Assembly: GCF_009017415.1 (NCBI RefSeq)
Contig: NC_092410.1
Coordinates: 3,348,001-3,412,000, forward strand
Direction: 5' to 3'
Source: Aspergillus flavus
Taxonomy: Eukaryota; Ascomycota; Eurotiomycetes; Eurotiales; Aspergillaceae
DNA: 64,000 bases
This document shows, in pieces, positions 11,401 through 23,457 of this stretch; the first letter of the stretch is position 1, and each line of letters begins with the position of its first letter. The notes beneath the pieces are model-generated. The model searched no databases, was not told where the DNA came from, and saw nothing but the letters and a program-made list of their open reading frames with translations. Position numbers and translations under genes: made by a program.

Positions 11401-13180
11401 TGTAGGTACGACGCAGCTGGTGGATCGCCCTTTGAGGAAAGCTGAGTCTTCTATATTTCTCTCTTCCTTGGGAAATAGCAGATCATCTACCATGGTTCGC
11501 TTCGGTTAATAGCGTGTGGGGAACTGCGGTAATTGAGAGACTTAGCATTTTTGGAACTGATACAGCGGACTGTACGGAGTACTGTTCATACTGTACACCA
11601 TATTATCATCATCTGGTATTTAGGGCTTCAGCTGAGAATCAATAGCACCGAATATCAAAGTTTACTCGGGAGTACATCGCTTGTAGACGAAGGATCAATT
11701 ATGACCATGGGGAACTTGATCAATTACGGCAAGATTTTCGGGTGTTTCTCCACTCTGATCGATGGGACGATGGACTTTCCCCACATGCACAGCCAGAGGT
11801 ACAGCCAGCCACCTTAAATTGGTGTCGATGCGGACAAGGCTAGACCTGTGGCTGGCGATTCATGATTCATCGACAGTTGTGGCAAAATATTCCCAGAGAG
11901 AAAAGCCAATACACGGGGCCCGTTGGAAAGACAAGGTTCAAGGAAATAGCGAGGCAGGCGTGCGGACCAGCAGCCGTAAATTCAGAGCAATCACGATCGA
12001 TCTCGGACGCACACTAAGTGGAGCTCAAAGCCGAGGGTAACACGGGCGGCGGAGCAGTACGACTCCAATGGTGAAGTTCCACGAGGAGCTGCACAAGCCG
12101 ACGGTGGAGTTGGTCTAGATAGATTCGAGCCCAGTTGCAAGAATTGACCTTTCGGACTCTCATAGCTGAACGAGAAGTCGATCACATCTCAACCCGTGAA
12201 GAACGAAAGATGATGAGTTTGTGCCGATACCCGCAGGCTTTCAGCGTCGATCACCTGGAGCTCAGTGCCAAGGGATCCAGATGCCCGATTCGCCCCGGAA
12301 GAAGTGAAGGTTGCCATGGAGATTAAAAAGTGGGTGCTGGTCAAGGTAATTCGGGTAAGCCTCCATTCAGCCAGCAACAAATTAAATGATGCGCACTAAA
12401 CCACGTAGAATCCCAGGATTTGGAAGGCTCCCGAACTATAATTGGCGAAGTGCATGTGAAGAGTCTTAGCTGTCCTTTACAAGGAAACAAAAACAGCGGA
12501 CCAATGCGACCATGAAGCTCGTAGATAGATAGCGGTGAACTCCGATTGGACTAACTGGAGTAGGAAAAGAGGAAAGTGGATGAGGTTGGATATATATAGT
12601 AGGAACTTTACTGCTTCTTTAGTTCCTCTGCAGTTAGAGGGGTGTGCTTGATACGAAACATTTCATTAGACAATGTATGTATGTATGGGATGTATTCGCT
12701 TCCCAAACGGTAAGATGGAAATGGACCTCGGGAGAAAGGGAGGATGAGCCAATTTTTTCCAGAGATAGAGAGGAAGAGAAAGAACAATTGAATTGATAAG
12801 ATTGTGAGAGCGGAAGAGGAAGAGGGGAGGTTGGTCCCTCCCCAACCCTAATCAGGGAAAGCGCCGTAAACAAACGCGTGTTGTCAACAACAACCAAAAC
12901 CGATGGTAATGAGAATACTTAGGAAATGCTGTTATTATTTCTAGCTGAACGATTTCCCTGCTCCTCCTCTTCTTTTCTATCCATACTTATCCTCTCAACT
13001 TCTCTTTCCCCTCCTCATCATTCCTCAAAACCCCCCTTAAGCTTATCACGCATTCCTCTCATCAGGAATTCGTCTCCGCTTTTATAGATCTATCCATCGG
13101 ATCTATAATCGCCTCCTTCACCTCCACTTCCCTTTCCCCACGAGAAAGACTACCCCTTAAAAAGTCTTTTCTTGTCTAGC
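8437..13180. other. long gene-poor, partly AT-rich intergenic region
   Basis: About 4.7 kb lack a convincing gene. The stretch 8800-9900 is AT-rich with several TATA-like tracts. Short open frames at 10153-10440 and 10622-10924 on the minus strand, and fragments around 11530-12330, do not join into a recognisable protein. Decayed gene remnants are possible but unproven. A TACGGAGTA nonamer is at 11573-11581. Confidence 0.45.
12940..13180 (+). promoter_or_regulatory. pyrimidine-rich promoter/leader of hex1
   Basis: The + strand is strongly C/T-rich (runs such as CTCCTCCTCTTCTTTTC), the usual look of a strong fungal promoter and transcription-start region. No ATG occurs from about 12930 to the splice donor at 13588. 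Confidence 0.45.
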
Positions 13181-14502
13181 CTTTCGTTCGTATCTGTTCG
13201 AAAGGCATTCGAGAAAAGACGCCAAAGGACAGCCAATCTGGACTTTGACGCCCGTGTCCCCATCCCCTTCAGTGTCTTCCCGTCGTCGTACCGGAGTGAC
13301 GCTGTTCCTGAGCCTACTCTTGCACCTGAAAGAGTAGAGGAAGAAGTCAATCTCGATCGTCCTTCGCACGTCGAACGGGAAGACACTCGACCCTCTGCTC
13401 CTCTCCCAGATCCCCGTATCTACGGAAAGGAAGAGATCGATCTACGCGCCCAGCGCGACTCTCGTCCTGTTCCGCCCCCTGCCCCCCAGCCTGACCAATA
13501 CTCGGTTTACACCGAAGACCGGTACCAGCAGCAAGACCGCTTCCAGCAGGAAAAGCCCTATCCCGAGGTCCATCTCGCGCGTGAACGGTATGTTTATTGA
13601 TTATTGTGCATCTGATCTCAATTTTGGAGCTCGGATCTCCGTGGACTATTGATTTTGTGATAGCGAGCTGCAATTAGCCCCGGTTTTCTCTGATATCAAA
13701 TGGGAGAACCGGGTCAATTCGCTTGCAATCAGCTCGCTTGTATTTTTGTTTTGGTCTCTCTTTCCCCGATTACCCTCGGCTCTAGTGTATTTTTCCTCTC
13801 GTCTTGCTTTTGTTTTGTTTTGTTTTTTTGGTACCCTTACAGGTGGGGACCGGGGATTATCCACACCAAGTGGGGAGAGTCAACAAGCGGTGTCACGACA
13901 TCAAATGGTGGCTTCAGCTGGTCGGGGGCTAAGGCCATTAGTCCCCAAAACTAATTACGTGGCACCAAAACAAAACAAACCAAATCATGGCACAGATCAT
14001 ATTCTTTTTTCAAAACACTTTGCCCTCCCCCAGCCTCTCGTCCACAATATAATCACCCAATCACCTCGTCCCCCAACCTCATTCTTTATATCTTGGTCTA
14101 ACTTCCCTTGCCTTTAGCTATCAAGAGCCTACCTCATACCCTCGCTTCCAAGAGACTCCCAAGGTCTACGATCAGGAGCTTTCCAACCAGCTAGACATCA
14201 CTGAGCGTGATTATCGTCGTCGTGTCAACCAACAGACCTACGACGTCTATAACACCAACGCTAGCTATCAGCAGTCTAGTGTAGAGTCCTACGAGAACCG
14301 TCAACCCGTCTCGTACGACCGTACTCCTGCCCACCCCCAGCTCGACGTCTCGTACGACAAGGCTTATCAAGCTCCCACCCTCGAGACCTACCCCGGCTCT
14401 TCTCGCAGCCAACGTCAGGTCTCTGTCGAGCCAGTCAACCCACCTTCTCAAGTCAAGGTTCTTAGCACTACTACTGTAGTTGATCATCCCCCTGCTCGCA
14501 AG
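13180..14502 (+). other. in-frame upstream open region of hex1 with a 530-nt intron
   Basis: Exon part 13180-13587 and exon part 14118-14502 read as one frame (CG|C junction, giving Arg) and continue into the Hex1 ATG. The predicted extension is about 260 residues, rich in Tyr, Gln, Pro, Glu and Arg (for example YQEPTSYPRFQETPKVY). It contains no Met codon, so it is either spliced leader with unusually coding-like composition, or an N-terminal extension started from a small unseen exon or a non-AUG codon. Alternative splicing of hex1 transcripts is reported in other Aspergilli. Confidence 0.55.
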
Positions 14503-15183
14503 ATGGGATACTACGACGACGACGGTAACTACCACTCCTTCCGTCGTGGTGTGGAACGCGCTGCCGACCGCATCATGCACCCTTTCCATCACCATGACCA
14601 CCATGGTGAACATCATCATCATCATCATGATCATGGCCGTCAGGATGTCGCCGTTGCTGACGATCGCGGTCCAGTTTCCCGTGACGGTGCCCACCACGCC
14701 GTCCGCGTCGTTGAGCCCCGCAGCAGCGGTCGCAGAAGCGCCGACACCGTGCCCATTCCCTGCAACTTCATTCGCATCGGCGACATCTTGATCCTCCAGG
14801 GCCGTCCCTGCCAGGTCATCCGTATCTCCGTGTCGCCCCAGACCGGCCAGCACCGCTACCTCGGTGTCGATCTCTTCACCCGCCAACTGCAGGAGGAGTC
14901 CAGCTTCGTCTCCAACCCCTCTCCCTCCGTTGTTGTCCAGACCATGATTGGCCCTGTCTACAAGACCTACCGCATCCTCGACATCCGTGATAACCAGATC
15001 GTCGCCATGACCGAGACCGGTGATGTCAAGCAGGGCATCCCAGTTGTTCCTCAGGGCGAACTCTTCAGCAAGATCAAGGCAGCCTTCGAGGACGGACACG
15101 GCAGCGTCCGTGCTCTGGTCATCAACGATGGTGGTCGTGAGCTCGTTGTGGACTACAAGGTTATCCAGTCTTCCCGTCTGTAG
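14503..15183 (+). CDS. hexA: Woronin body major protein Hex1/HexA
   Basis: The 226-residue core begins MGYYDDDGN, like known Hex1 proteins, has a His-rich linker (residues about 25-46), and then the eIF5A-like double domain (VPIPCNFIRIGDILILQGRPC, GQHRYLGVDLF, VVVQTMIGPVYK, VAMTETGDVKQGIPV). It ends SRL, a peroxisomal PTS1 signal. Hex1 self-assembles into a crystalline core in a peroxisome-derived organelle that plugs septal pores after hyphal wounding. The ATG at 14503 is the first AUG in the likely spliced transcript. Upstream, an open frame with coding character runs through exon 13180-13587, a 530-nt intron (13588-14117, GTATGT...TTTAG) and 14118-14502 in the same frame, so a longer N-terminal isoform may exist. 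The gene is tail to tail with the Cti6-like gene. Confidence 0.93.
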   Translation: MGYYDDDGNYHSFRRGVERAADRIMHPFHHHDHHGEHHHHHHDHGRQDVAVADDRGPVSRDGAHHAVRVVEPRSSGRRSADTVPIPCNFIRIGDILILQGRPCQVIRISVSPQTGQHRYLGVDLFTRQLQEESSFVSNPSPSVVVQTMIGPVYKTYRILDIRDNQIVAMTETGDVKQGIPVVPQGELFSKIKAAFEDGHGSVRALVINDGGRELVVDYKVIQSSRL

Positions 15184-16863
15184 ATCATTTTCCCGCTTTG
15201 ATCTGGTCGGTTCCCAGTTAAGGTTAGTCTATCCGCAAATCCTTTGGTTTTGTCAGGGGTATTGACGTCACAGTCATCTATCCGAACGATCAATCACGAC
15301 TGAATGTTCTATGTCTCATGGACGCGGTGGGTGGAAGTGGCTTGTTTTTTTGCAACGTTTTCAATTTGTATGATGGATGGCCTTTGTACCTAGCAACGTA
15401 ATTTACCGGAATTGGTTGATGTAAATTTTACCTTCTCCATGCGTGTCTTCCGTATTCCTTGCCCTGTTGTAGTTATGCTTGATACATAAGTCATATTACG
15501 TAAATACAGCGCTCATTAATCAATCTTCTCAACGCCTCGTAAACAGTCTTCATGCCTTCGTTGGTCGGCGATCACCGCGACCTGTAGGTATAGATGCACA
15601 ACAGCAACACTTAATTGAGCAAACAGTCTAACTCTAGACATTATAGACTTTCATTGCAATCTTACAATTTTATTCTATATTTGCCCCTCCCCTTCTCCAT
15701 CTTTCTAGTGTTATACATACTTCCAAGTGAATGTATCACCATAAATGCTATTGTCACTACCCTTCTCTAGATCACTGGACTACAGCCCCCCTGCGTATTC
15801 TCTCCTTAACAACCCAACAAAATATACTTAGAAGATGTCAACATATCCATGCGGGCCAACTAGAGATACCAATTGACAATGCCATATAGACCGTTCAAGG
15901 AAAGTCACAAGAGCTAGATCTATTTAAACGGTAATAAATCTATCTGACAAGACCATCTGATGGCTTTATTCTTATGAGGTCAGATATAGTGACGATCTCT
16001 CTGATCAAATGCCCTGCATGGTTTAGATCTATATGAACGGTTGATACCTTTATATGCAAACAATTGTTCATGGAGAGGCTTTGTAGGGGAGTCTTGACAC
16101 TGCTGGAGGGTCACTGGGTCTAGCTATAGATGCAGCTAGTGATACCAGTATATATATGTAGATTAGATTCTGTGTGAACAGCTATGATCAATGTCGTCTC
16201 CTGGATGATGTGGATGGAAAGAATCTTAGAATTTATATTTCACATAGAAAAAAGTTACAAATATCTCAGTTTCAACACGTCAACGCGTCCATAGAGACAT
16301 AAAAAGAAAGAAGGAAAGAGCAATGTCCGGTAAAGACCGCAAGCTAGCCAAGCGATGAATGCAACCGACCAACACCAAGAACACCCGTGCTGTAGTGAAC
16401 CGAGGAATGACTCCGATCAAAATATGAATCCAAGAGAAAAACACCTCACAAAGCTATCTCTCAAGATGAAATGAAAGGAAACGAAACGACTAGACCGTGT
16501 AGTAAATGTAAACGTCCTAGAAGCAAGGCGCCGCCGCACCCGAGAAAGAAACCAAATCGATAATCAGTATGAAGTATATCCAAAGTCACTGTGACTGTAA
16601 CGCCGTTTCCCGTCAAGAGGATCAAAGCAATAATCATATTAAGCAGAGAAATGTACTAATGCCGTAAGTTCCACGTAACGCCGCGACCGGTCCAAGTTTA
16701 AAGTGTTGCTCCAGTAGCCGTAATATACATATCCACATGTTGAGAAGAGACGAACAGGGTATCGTACGCATCAAAAAGCATCCCTGGTGGAAATATTTGC
16801 CCAAGAAAAAATTGGATCACATGAGAAAGGACGAGAGAGGAACCCAAAGCAAGAATGATGCTG
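15184..16863. other. convergent intergenic region, 3' ends of hexA and the cti6-like gene
   Basis: About 1.7 kb lie between two converging stop codons. The region is AT-rich, with no open frame of interest and no RNA gene seen. It probably contains both 3' untranslated regions and polyadenylation sites. Confidence 0.45.
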
Positions 16864-19078
16864 TCACCTCTCGCCGAATTTCCCATACTCTTGCTGCCAC
16901 TTGAGGAGGTGCCGTGTGAGCACATCCATCATCTCAACACTGCTTAAGTCCTTGAATTCCTTTTCTGTCGATACGGCTCCATTTTCACCATCGGTCGTAG
17001 CTGTACCTGAGTCTGCTTCGCTGACCGTCGACGCCATGGCATTCTCCAGCTGCTCACTCACAGCCTTCATGAGGATGCCGTTAAGCCGGTCACTATTAAC
17101 CCCCGGAGGAGTAGTACTCTCACCGGCGGAGGCCATTTCCACTTGCATCCTGGAGATGAATTCCAAAATGGCGGCAACGCGTCTCTTCATTTCATTCATA
17201 GTAGTTCGTTGGTTCACATATCGGGGTCGGCTAGGTTTCCCTGACTCACTGCCGTTCAGATATGTCCCATTGGCTCCACCCACTCTAGGTGAATCTCCGT
17301 TAGTGTCATGGGACTGTCCGCGCCGCGGGGAATTCATCATGAAGCTTGAGTCTCCATTGCCATTGACATCACGGTCTCTAGTATATTGATTGCGGCCCAC
17401 TCGCCCACCACGGCGTGCGGGCGGCCGGCCGGATTTTCGTGTAGATGGACGGGAAGGTGCAGGTTCGGGGGCAGGCGCTGTTGTGTCTGGACTTGGTTGT
17501 GGTGGTTCTAGATTAGTCGCAACTGTTTTGGTTGGCGAAACCGCTTCGTGGTCAGAGTCCGTTCCTTTACAAACATTAGCTTCACAGACACGACAAACCA
17601 CAGAGTTGTAGCGCTACTGACCGTCACCTTTCCGTCGATCTGACCTTCCCTTTCTACGGTTTGTCGCATCAGGCTGTTCGGCCTCAGGCTCCTCGACATC
17701 TTTGGTTTCCTTGTTATGCTGGCTCCGGGATGCAGCTCGCTGTCTTCGAGTCCCGTTTGTGGCAGCCTTGGCCTTTTCGTCTTCTGATGCGGGCTGGGAT
17801 ACCGGATTACTTTGTTTATTCGAAGTAGCACCGGGCGAAGGTGAGCTTGTGCGCTGTCGCTTCGCCGCCTGTTTGTGACTAGAGTGCGTCTCCGTTAGCA
17901 ATTCATTCTCAACCGCCATTGATCCAGGCGGAGCTACCCCACTCCGTACCAAATTTACTTACGCTTCACTATCACTTCGGCTTCTTTTCCCTCTCCGGGC
18001 TGCAATCTCTTCTGAAGCTGGCTTGGTTTCTTCCTTGCTTTCCTCGATTGCACGACGAATCTGCTCTTCTTCATCATAAGCAGCGTCACGGCTGTTCATC
18101 GTCGACCGACGCTTAGGATTGGATGGATCATTTTGTCGTGATTTAGAATCTTTCGTCCGCTTAGAATTATCGCGGGACGAGTCTCGAGAGGAAGAAGCAG
18201 GGGATGGCGGGGCAACCGGAAGATACTGAGACGAGTATTGCCTAACAGATGGTAAGTGATTGCCATAATCGTAACGTTGGGATGCTCAATGGCGTCTCCA
18301 AGGAACGAGACGTTGGGTACATCGAATGAACGAGGGAAATTTTGATGTTCCAGCGGACCATCCAACAGGAAAATGTTCCAGTGGTACCTCTCCACAGGAG
18401 AAGAACTGGCTTCAAGGATGAGGAAAAAATATTGTGCAAGTGATAAAAGTAAAGGTTTCGGGAATTGTGGTGGACATACCCATTTGACTCGTTCTTAATT
18501 CTGTGAAGATCTTTGCGGCATTCTTCACAGAAATATTCATCGGGGCTCATGGCCTCGTCCATGATTCCGACACAGCCACCATGCTGCCAAACCTTACATT
18601 GATCACACTGAATGAACATACTTCCGATCTCATCGGACATTAAGTCCGACGAGTCTGCAGAGAAGTTCAGGATGGGGTCATCTTTAACTCTCCCATGCAT
18701 ACCATTACGACCGAGGAGGTCCCGACGAGAAGGGGGCAGGCCTGGGTATTCCTGTTGGCCACAGAGGCACCTGGTAATTTCTTCCTCCTCATCTTCTTCG
18801 CCCTCCTCTTCCTCCACCTCAGCAATCTTATCTATTTCTTCGTCTCCCCGGGCGCGCTGGCGCTGCCTTGTTTGTGGGAAGTCAAGTTTGGCGGCGTCGG
18901 CATCGTCGATGGATTGGGAGCGGTGGCCGGACGACCCCTGAGGGGATGGATTCTTAGCGTTGGAACGAGTACTTCTCTCACGAGTCAATGAGGCGGAAGA
19001 ACTCGAGGAATTCGTGTGTTGAAGAATTGCGGGTGAGGGTTGGGAGGTACGGGCACGAGAGGAGCGACGAGGAGTCAT
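16864..19078 (-). CDS. PHD-finger protein, Cti6-like (Rpd3L histone deacetylase subunit)
   Basis: Four exons (19078-18480, 18241-17963, 17878-17628, 17564-16864) give 609 residues, and the frame closes exactly. Introns are 238, 84 and 63 nt; the first is unusually long. The N-terminus is Ser/Arg-rich, followed by an acidic run (about 88-100) and one PHD finger at about residues 104-187 with the Cys4-His-Cys3 ligands C104, C106, C158, C161, H166, C169, C184 and C187. PHD fingers of this class read methylated histone H3 tails. Yeast Cti6 links the Rpd3L deacetylase and the Cyc8-Tup1 corepressor to chromatin. A basic, Lys/Arg-rich middle and a C-terminal region with a possible helical segment (MKRRVAAILEFISRMQVEM) follow. 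The protein should be nuclear. Cti6 identity is by domain layout; another PHD regulator is possible. Confidence 0.85.
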
Positions 19079-21554
19079 GGTGGAGGGCGGCGTGTATATA
19101 AGGTGGGATAAGGATAAGGAATTCTAGCCTGACAGTATAATATCCGTGAGAATGCAAAGATGCACGATAGTATAGCTATAGTGAGTCGGCAAAGGGCGAT
19201 GTCGAGCAGACGCTGCCCGTGGGCAAGCTGTCGCACGCGAGTAGATAGCTGGGAGTTGAAAGCGACTCGTACAAGAATGAAAAAATGATGCAGAGGAAAA
19301 GCAAAAGTGCGTTAGAGAAAGGAAGAGGAGCTGGCAATTGAGACAAAAGGATGAGAAGATCCAAAAGCAGCGACAGCGAGCTCGCACCAAAGCCGAGGAC
19401 TACATAGTCTGAAGGGTGGGGGGAAGCTTTTTGTGAGAAAAGCGAGCGAGCGAGAGAGAAATCGAGTGAGGAGAGCGAGAAGCGGAAAGCGAGCAAGACT
19501 GAGTGAGTGACGGGAACGGTTACGGGCGACGGATTGCTTGCCATGCCTGAGTCTTCATTGGCTGCCGGCCGGTCCGCCTTTTTCCCCGCTTTCGCTCTTC
19601 CTCGCGATGCGAACTTTCGACGCGACACCCATGAGCCCATTCCACCAAAATTTCCCCTCTAACCCAGGACCCCCGTTTTTCCTTTTTCTTTCTGATCACT
19701 AATATGGAGGCTTGCATATTCTACAGATTTTATCTTCGTCGATGTTTATCCTTCTACATCTACTGCAGTGGGTGGTATGAGTGGTGAATGCGTTCCCGCG
19801 CTGATGATGGAATTATCTCCGTCCAATTCCAAAACCCCGCGCTGATAACATCGTCATCCTGTGATCGACTTTACATTCCTTCCCTCCCGTTTCTTCCTAT
19901 TATTATACCACGGAATGAGTTTTTTGTCGCATCCGGCTACAACTAACAAATGTTTGAAAAGCACCCTACATCAAAGCCTTACCCCGCGAAAATCTCCGGT
20001 ACCTTCGAAGAAAGACAAAGAGTGGGCAGAACCAGACGGAACCTGATGCACCAAGGGGACGCAATAGCCCCCGGTTGCCATCAAGTTACAAAATGGAAAC
20101 ACCAATGAATTGCCTTTCTAGCTCAGATCCGAATTTAGTACGAACCGGTGTTGTTGGGCTTTCCTGGTTTGCGCTTGGGTTGGAGACATCAAAAGAAAGC
20201 GATCGCATTGCGGATGAGTACAGTTGGCTAATGCTGGCTTGGACCGATAGGACGCCCATCAACTCACCATGACCAACGATAGACTCTCTCAGTAAATTGG
20301 GCTTATACTAATTTCGCATCACCTCCTCAAAGATAATCGTTTCAGGATAAGCTCGGTGAACCGTGTGCCCTTCTCAAATTCTGTACAAGGAATTTAGGGT
20401 GACACGTGTGTACCTCGCAATAAGTCAATCTTCGTGGGAGTCTTAAATTGGACCACGCAAAAAACCTCGAAACTTGCTGAGGCTATGGTATATACTTGTG
20501 TAAGACTATGTGTGGATGAGACGGGAGGAGCGGGCCAGTGCCTTGCAGCGATGCGAGAGTTGAGATAACAAGGAGTGATAATTGAATAGAATAGAATAGA
20601 CTTTGGGAGTGTCAGCCGGGGGATCGGCGAATGACAGACCAGCGTCAAAGTACCCCTAGTTATGGGGCTAGATTGTATGATCTACTATGGCTCAATCCCA
20701 TTGTAACTGGGAGTAGGGCAGAGGAAAGGGAAAAAAGGGATGTACGGAGTACTCACCAATGCCCCCCAGTGCCGGATGATATCCACCCAAATGGGATTAG
20801 CGGCCATGCTGGCCTGAGGCACAGGCCCTAACTAGTCCGCAGCTCCAGATGAACATTAGTTATTATTATTAACGACGACGAGACGATTCCACACCCCTCC
20901 GCCTTCTTCCTCCCCTATACTTCCCCCTCGTTTCCCGTTTCCATTCCCCCCTTCTCCGATTGTTTGGATTGGTCCGTCATTTCTTCTTTACCTTTTTTTG
21001 TCGTTCCATTTCCTTTCTATTCTGTGGTGACAGTCGGGGTTTGTGCCGGGGTCCTTCCTTACCGACAACTTGGGCTACCAAAAAGTCTGCTTCGGCGGTG
21101 TCGGTAAATAGTTCCCTTGGTGAGTTTCTTCTGCTTTTCTAGATGGTCCTTTGGACTGTCCTTGGCGTTTGAGACCGGTGGGAACCTGGAAGGAATTAGG
21201 CACCGTGTCTCCGAACTTAGTTGTGGTTCGGTTGGCAACATTTTAGAACATGACAACTGACAGTGGGTATTGGGGTTTAGGATCATCTCCGTATTCATCC
21301 TTTCTTTCCACCCTCGCCATATCAGGTCGGGCCACGAACAATTATCACTCTAGTTAATTACAAAAAAAGGATCCTAGCATTCGCTACATACAAAAAAAGA
21401 GAGAGAAAAAGGGAAAGAAGAAAAAAAAAGAGCCTAAAGTGAGGAAGCGGGGGGAAACTTAGTCGTATCTATCATCAGCAAACTGGAGTGTCAGGAGACA
21501 AAAGCCCGTGTGGCTGTGGTTTTGGAGGTTCAAAGAGACGAAGACACTGGCATA
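19079..21554. other. intergenic region, divergent promoters
   Basis: The region lies between the starts of the Cti6-like gene (-) and the 21.5-kb gene (+). The + strand near 20880-21010 is C/T-rich, and 21360-21440 has A/G-rich runs, suggesting promoter and 5' leader of the downstream gene. No coding frame is supported. A TACGGAGTA nonamer is at 20743-20751. Confidence 0.45.
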
Positions 21555-21570
21555 ATGACTGCTACGCTGA

Positions 21571-23457
21571 GTATGTCCTTTCACCAAGGATGCCTACTCC
21601 TCGGACATCATCTGGTCTGGAAATGTGTCATTCCAGGAGATTGTCCCAGGGCTGGATGACAAGTTCCCGAGAGAGGATCTGCTGGTTGCTCAGTTGCTGA
21701 TACTGTCGCCCGCAGATGGGATGTATAACACAGCCCCAGATACTCCGTCGCCTGTCTATCCGGATAGGCTGATCCGTCCCCTTCCCAAGCGTACTCTTCG
21801 CTCTCGGCTGTCTTCCGAGGCGGCCGAGTCCATCTTCTACCCCCCGGCTCCCCCAGCGACCCACCTGTTCTACGGAACGTGTACGGATAATGGAGATGCT
21901 GTGAATGAATCTAAAGTGTATGTACAGCAGTGTGACGGCCCTGAACAGACCCCTGAGCGCGACCACCACCACCCTTATGAGAACGGTTTTGATGCGGAGA
22001 GCGGCGACGAAGATGGCCCGGTGGTTGTGCGCCGCAGTGCCGGCTTTCGTGAATCGTCCTCGTCCCCAACGATGCCACCAGGGCACCCGGGTAACGGACC
22101 ACGGACTCAAATCAAGTCATCCTCGGCAGGTCCCGACGGTTATGATGCCTTTGAGAACACTAACAATAAGAAGAAACGCAAGATCCCCACGCCGGGAACT
22201 CTAGCGGGTCATCACTCCACACTCTCGCCTGAATTCTCCAGCATGGGTCTTGCGAGCTCCGCACCTACATCAGGGGAAGGAAGTCATGTGAGTACTTTCT
22301 ACGGCACTGGAAGCCCTGCATCCCCTGTGTCCAACGGTCTTTCCGGTGCGGGGAGAGGGCGTCTCGGGCGTCATGGCGCTCGTAGTAGCACAGGCAGGGC
22401 TTCGTTGTCTCTCCATACTCAGGTCAGTTGGCCACAAGCTCGGACGTCAGGTCGCCGCGACGGGGTTCTGTCTTCACCAGGTATGTAGACTCGCGAATCC
22501 ACACATCCTTCCCTCCTCAGTAGGGGATTTTTCTCACATCCTAATATAGTTGAGATCAATGCCAAATCTGATCAAGGAATCATTTCTGCTGCTATAGCCA
22601 ATGCTGCAGCCTCGGCATTCTCCTCGCCTCCTCGAGGATCAGGAAATGTTAGCATGTTGGAGCAGCAGACTACCACTCCAACAAAAACCCAGTTTACCTT
22701 CACGTGTGAATCCGACTCGTCGAAGGGTATGGCACTGCAATCGCAGAGTCCATACCCCGCATATCGTTCACCCAACTCTCTACCCCCAGCTGCACAGAAC
22801 CAGAGAGGGTTTTCTACACAAGGGACGCAGACCAGCCCCAACGCCACTTCTCAGATGGATCAGCAAGGACAATCATCACACCGAGCTCCAGGGGCAGAGC
22901 CGACAACCGTGGGTAAAAAGAAGAAGCGGTCACCTGGGAGTATATACGCCCTGGCTGCACGCCAGCGAAAGATCCAGCAGCAGTACGCTAACCTTCATCA
23001 CCCACCGAGCATGGAAGATATCTGGATTTGTGAGTTCTGCGAATATGAGAGTATCTTTGGCCGTCCCCCGGAGGCTCTTATTCGGCAGTACGAGATCAAG
23101 GATCGCAAGGAGCGGAAGCGATTGGCAGAGAAGAAGAGACTACTAGAGAAAGCGAAGATGAAAGGTCGGAAGAACAAGAAGGCGACGAAGAACGTGACGA
23201 AGAATGCGGCGGCTCAACCAGCGGCATATGATCAGGGATACGACCGGGCGTCTGTCGATCATTCCTCCATGGGTGGGACAGGACTACATGACGATGATTA
23301 TATAGCAAATGAAGACGACGAGGAATCAGTTTCTGCGCCCCCGGCGCCACCTGCAACCCCGACGTGCGTCAAGACTCCGCTACCGCCGGGCAATCAGGCC
23401 ACGGCCACAGCCGGCGCTAAGACTGCGACAGACGGCGGAACGACTCGACCACCCTGA
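21571..23457 (+). CDS. conserved fungal protein with a CxxC motif, start unresolved
   Basis: The main exon is open from 21571 to 22480. A 69-nt intron, 22481-22549 (GTATGT...CTAATATAG), joins in frame to 22550-23457. The product is about 585 residues or slightly more. Visible features are a conserved-looking start (VSFQEIVPGLDDKFPREDLL), an acidic/Ser-rich middle, a basic KKKKRSPGSIYALAARQRK stretch, the motif WICEFCEYESIFG, and a Lys/Arg-rich predicted coiled coil (about 60 residues). The CxxC may bind metal. I do not recognise a function; nuclear location is suggested only by the basic runs. No ATG stands in frame before 21721. The nearest upstream ATG (21555) is in another frame and needs a 79-nt intron (21571-21649) or a +1 shift. 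The start coordinate given is only the frame's open limit. Confidence 0.68.
22481..22549 (+). other. intron of the 21.5-kb gene
   Basis: The sequence starts GTATGT, contains a CTAAT branch box close to its end, and ends ATAG. Removing it fuses the two frames at a G|TT codon. Confidence 0.75.

Noticed and set aside
10153..12326. Scattered 60-100 residue frames as a decayed gene
   Set aside because: No fragment matches a family I recognise, and frames on both strands compete equally.
14191..15099. 302-residue minus-strand open frame opposite hexA
   Set aside because: It is the antisense shadow of the Hex1 exon; the low-complexity Val/Met/Asp content results from the His-rich coding strand.
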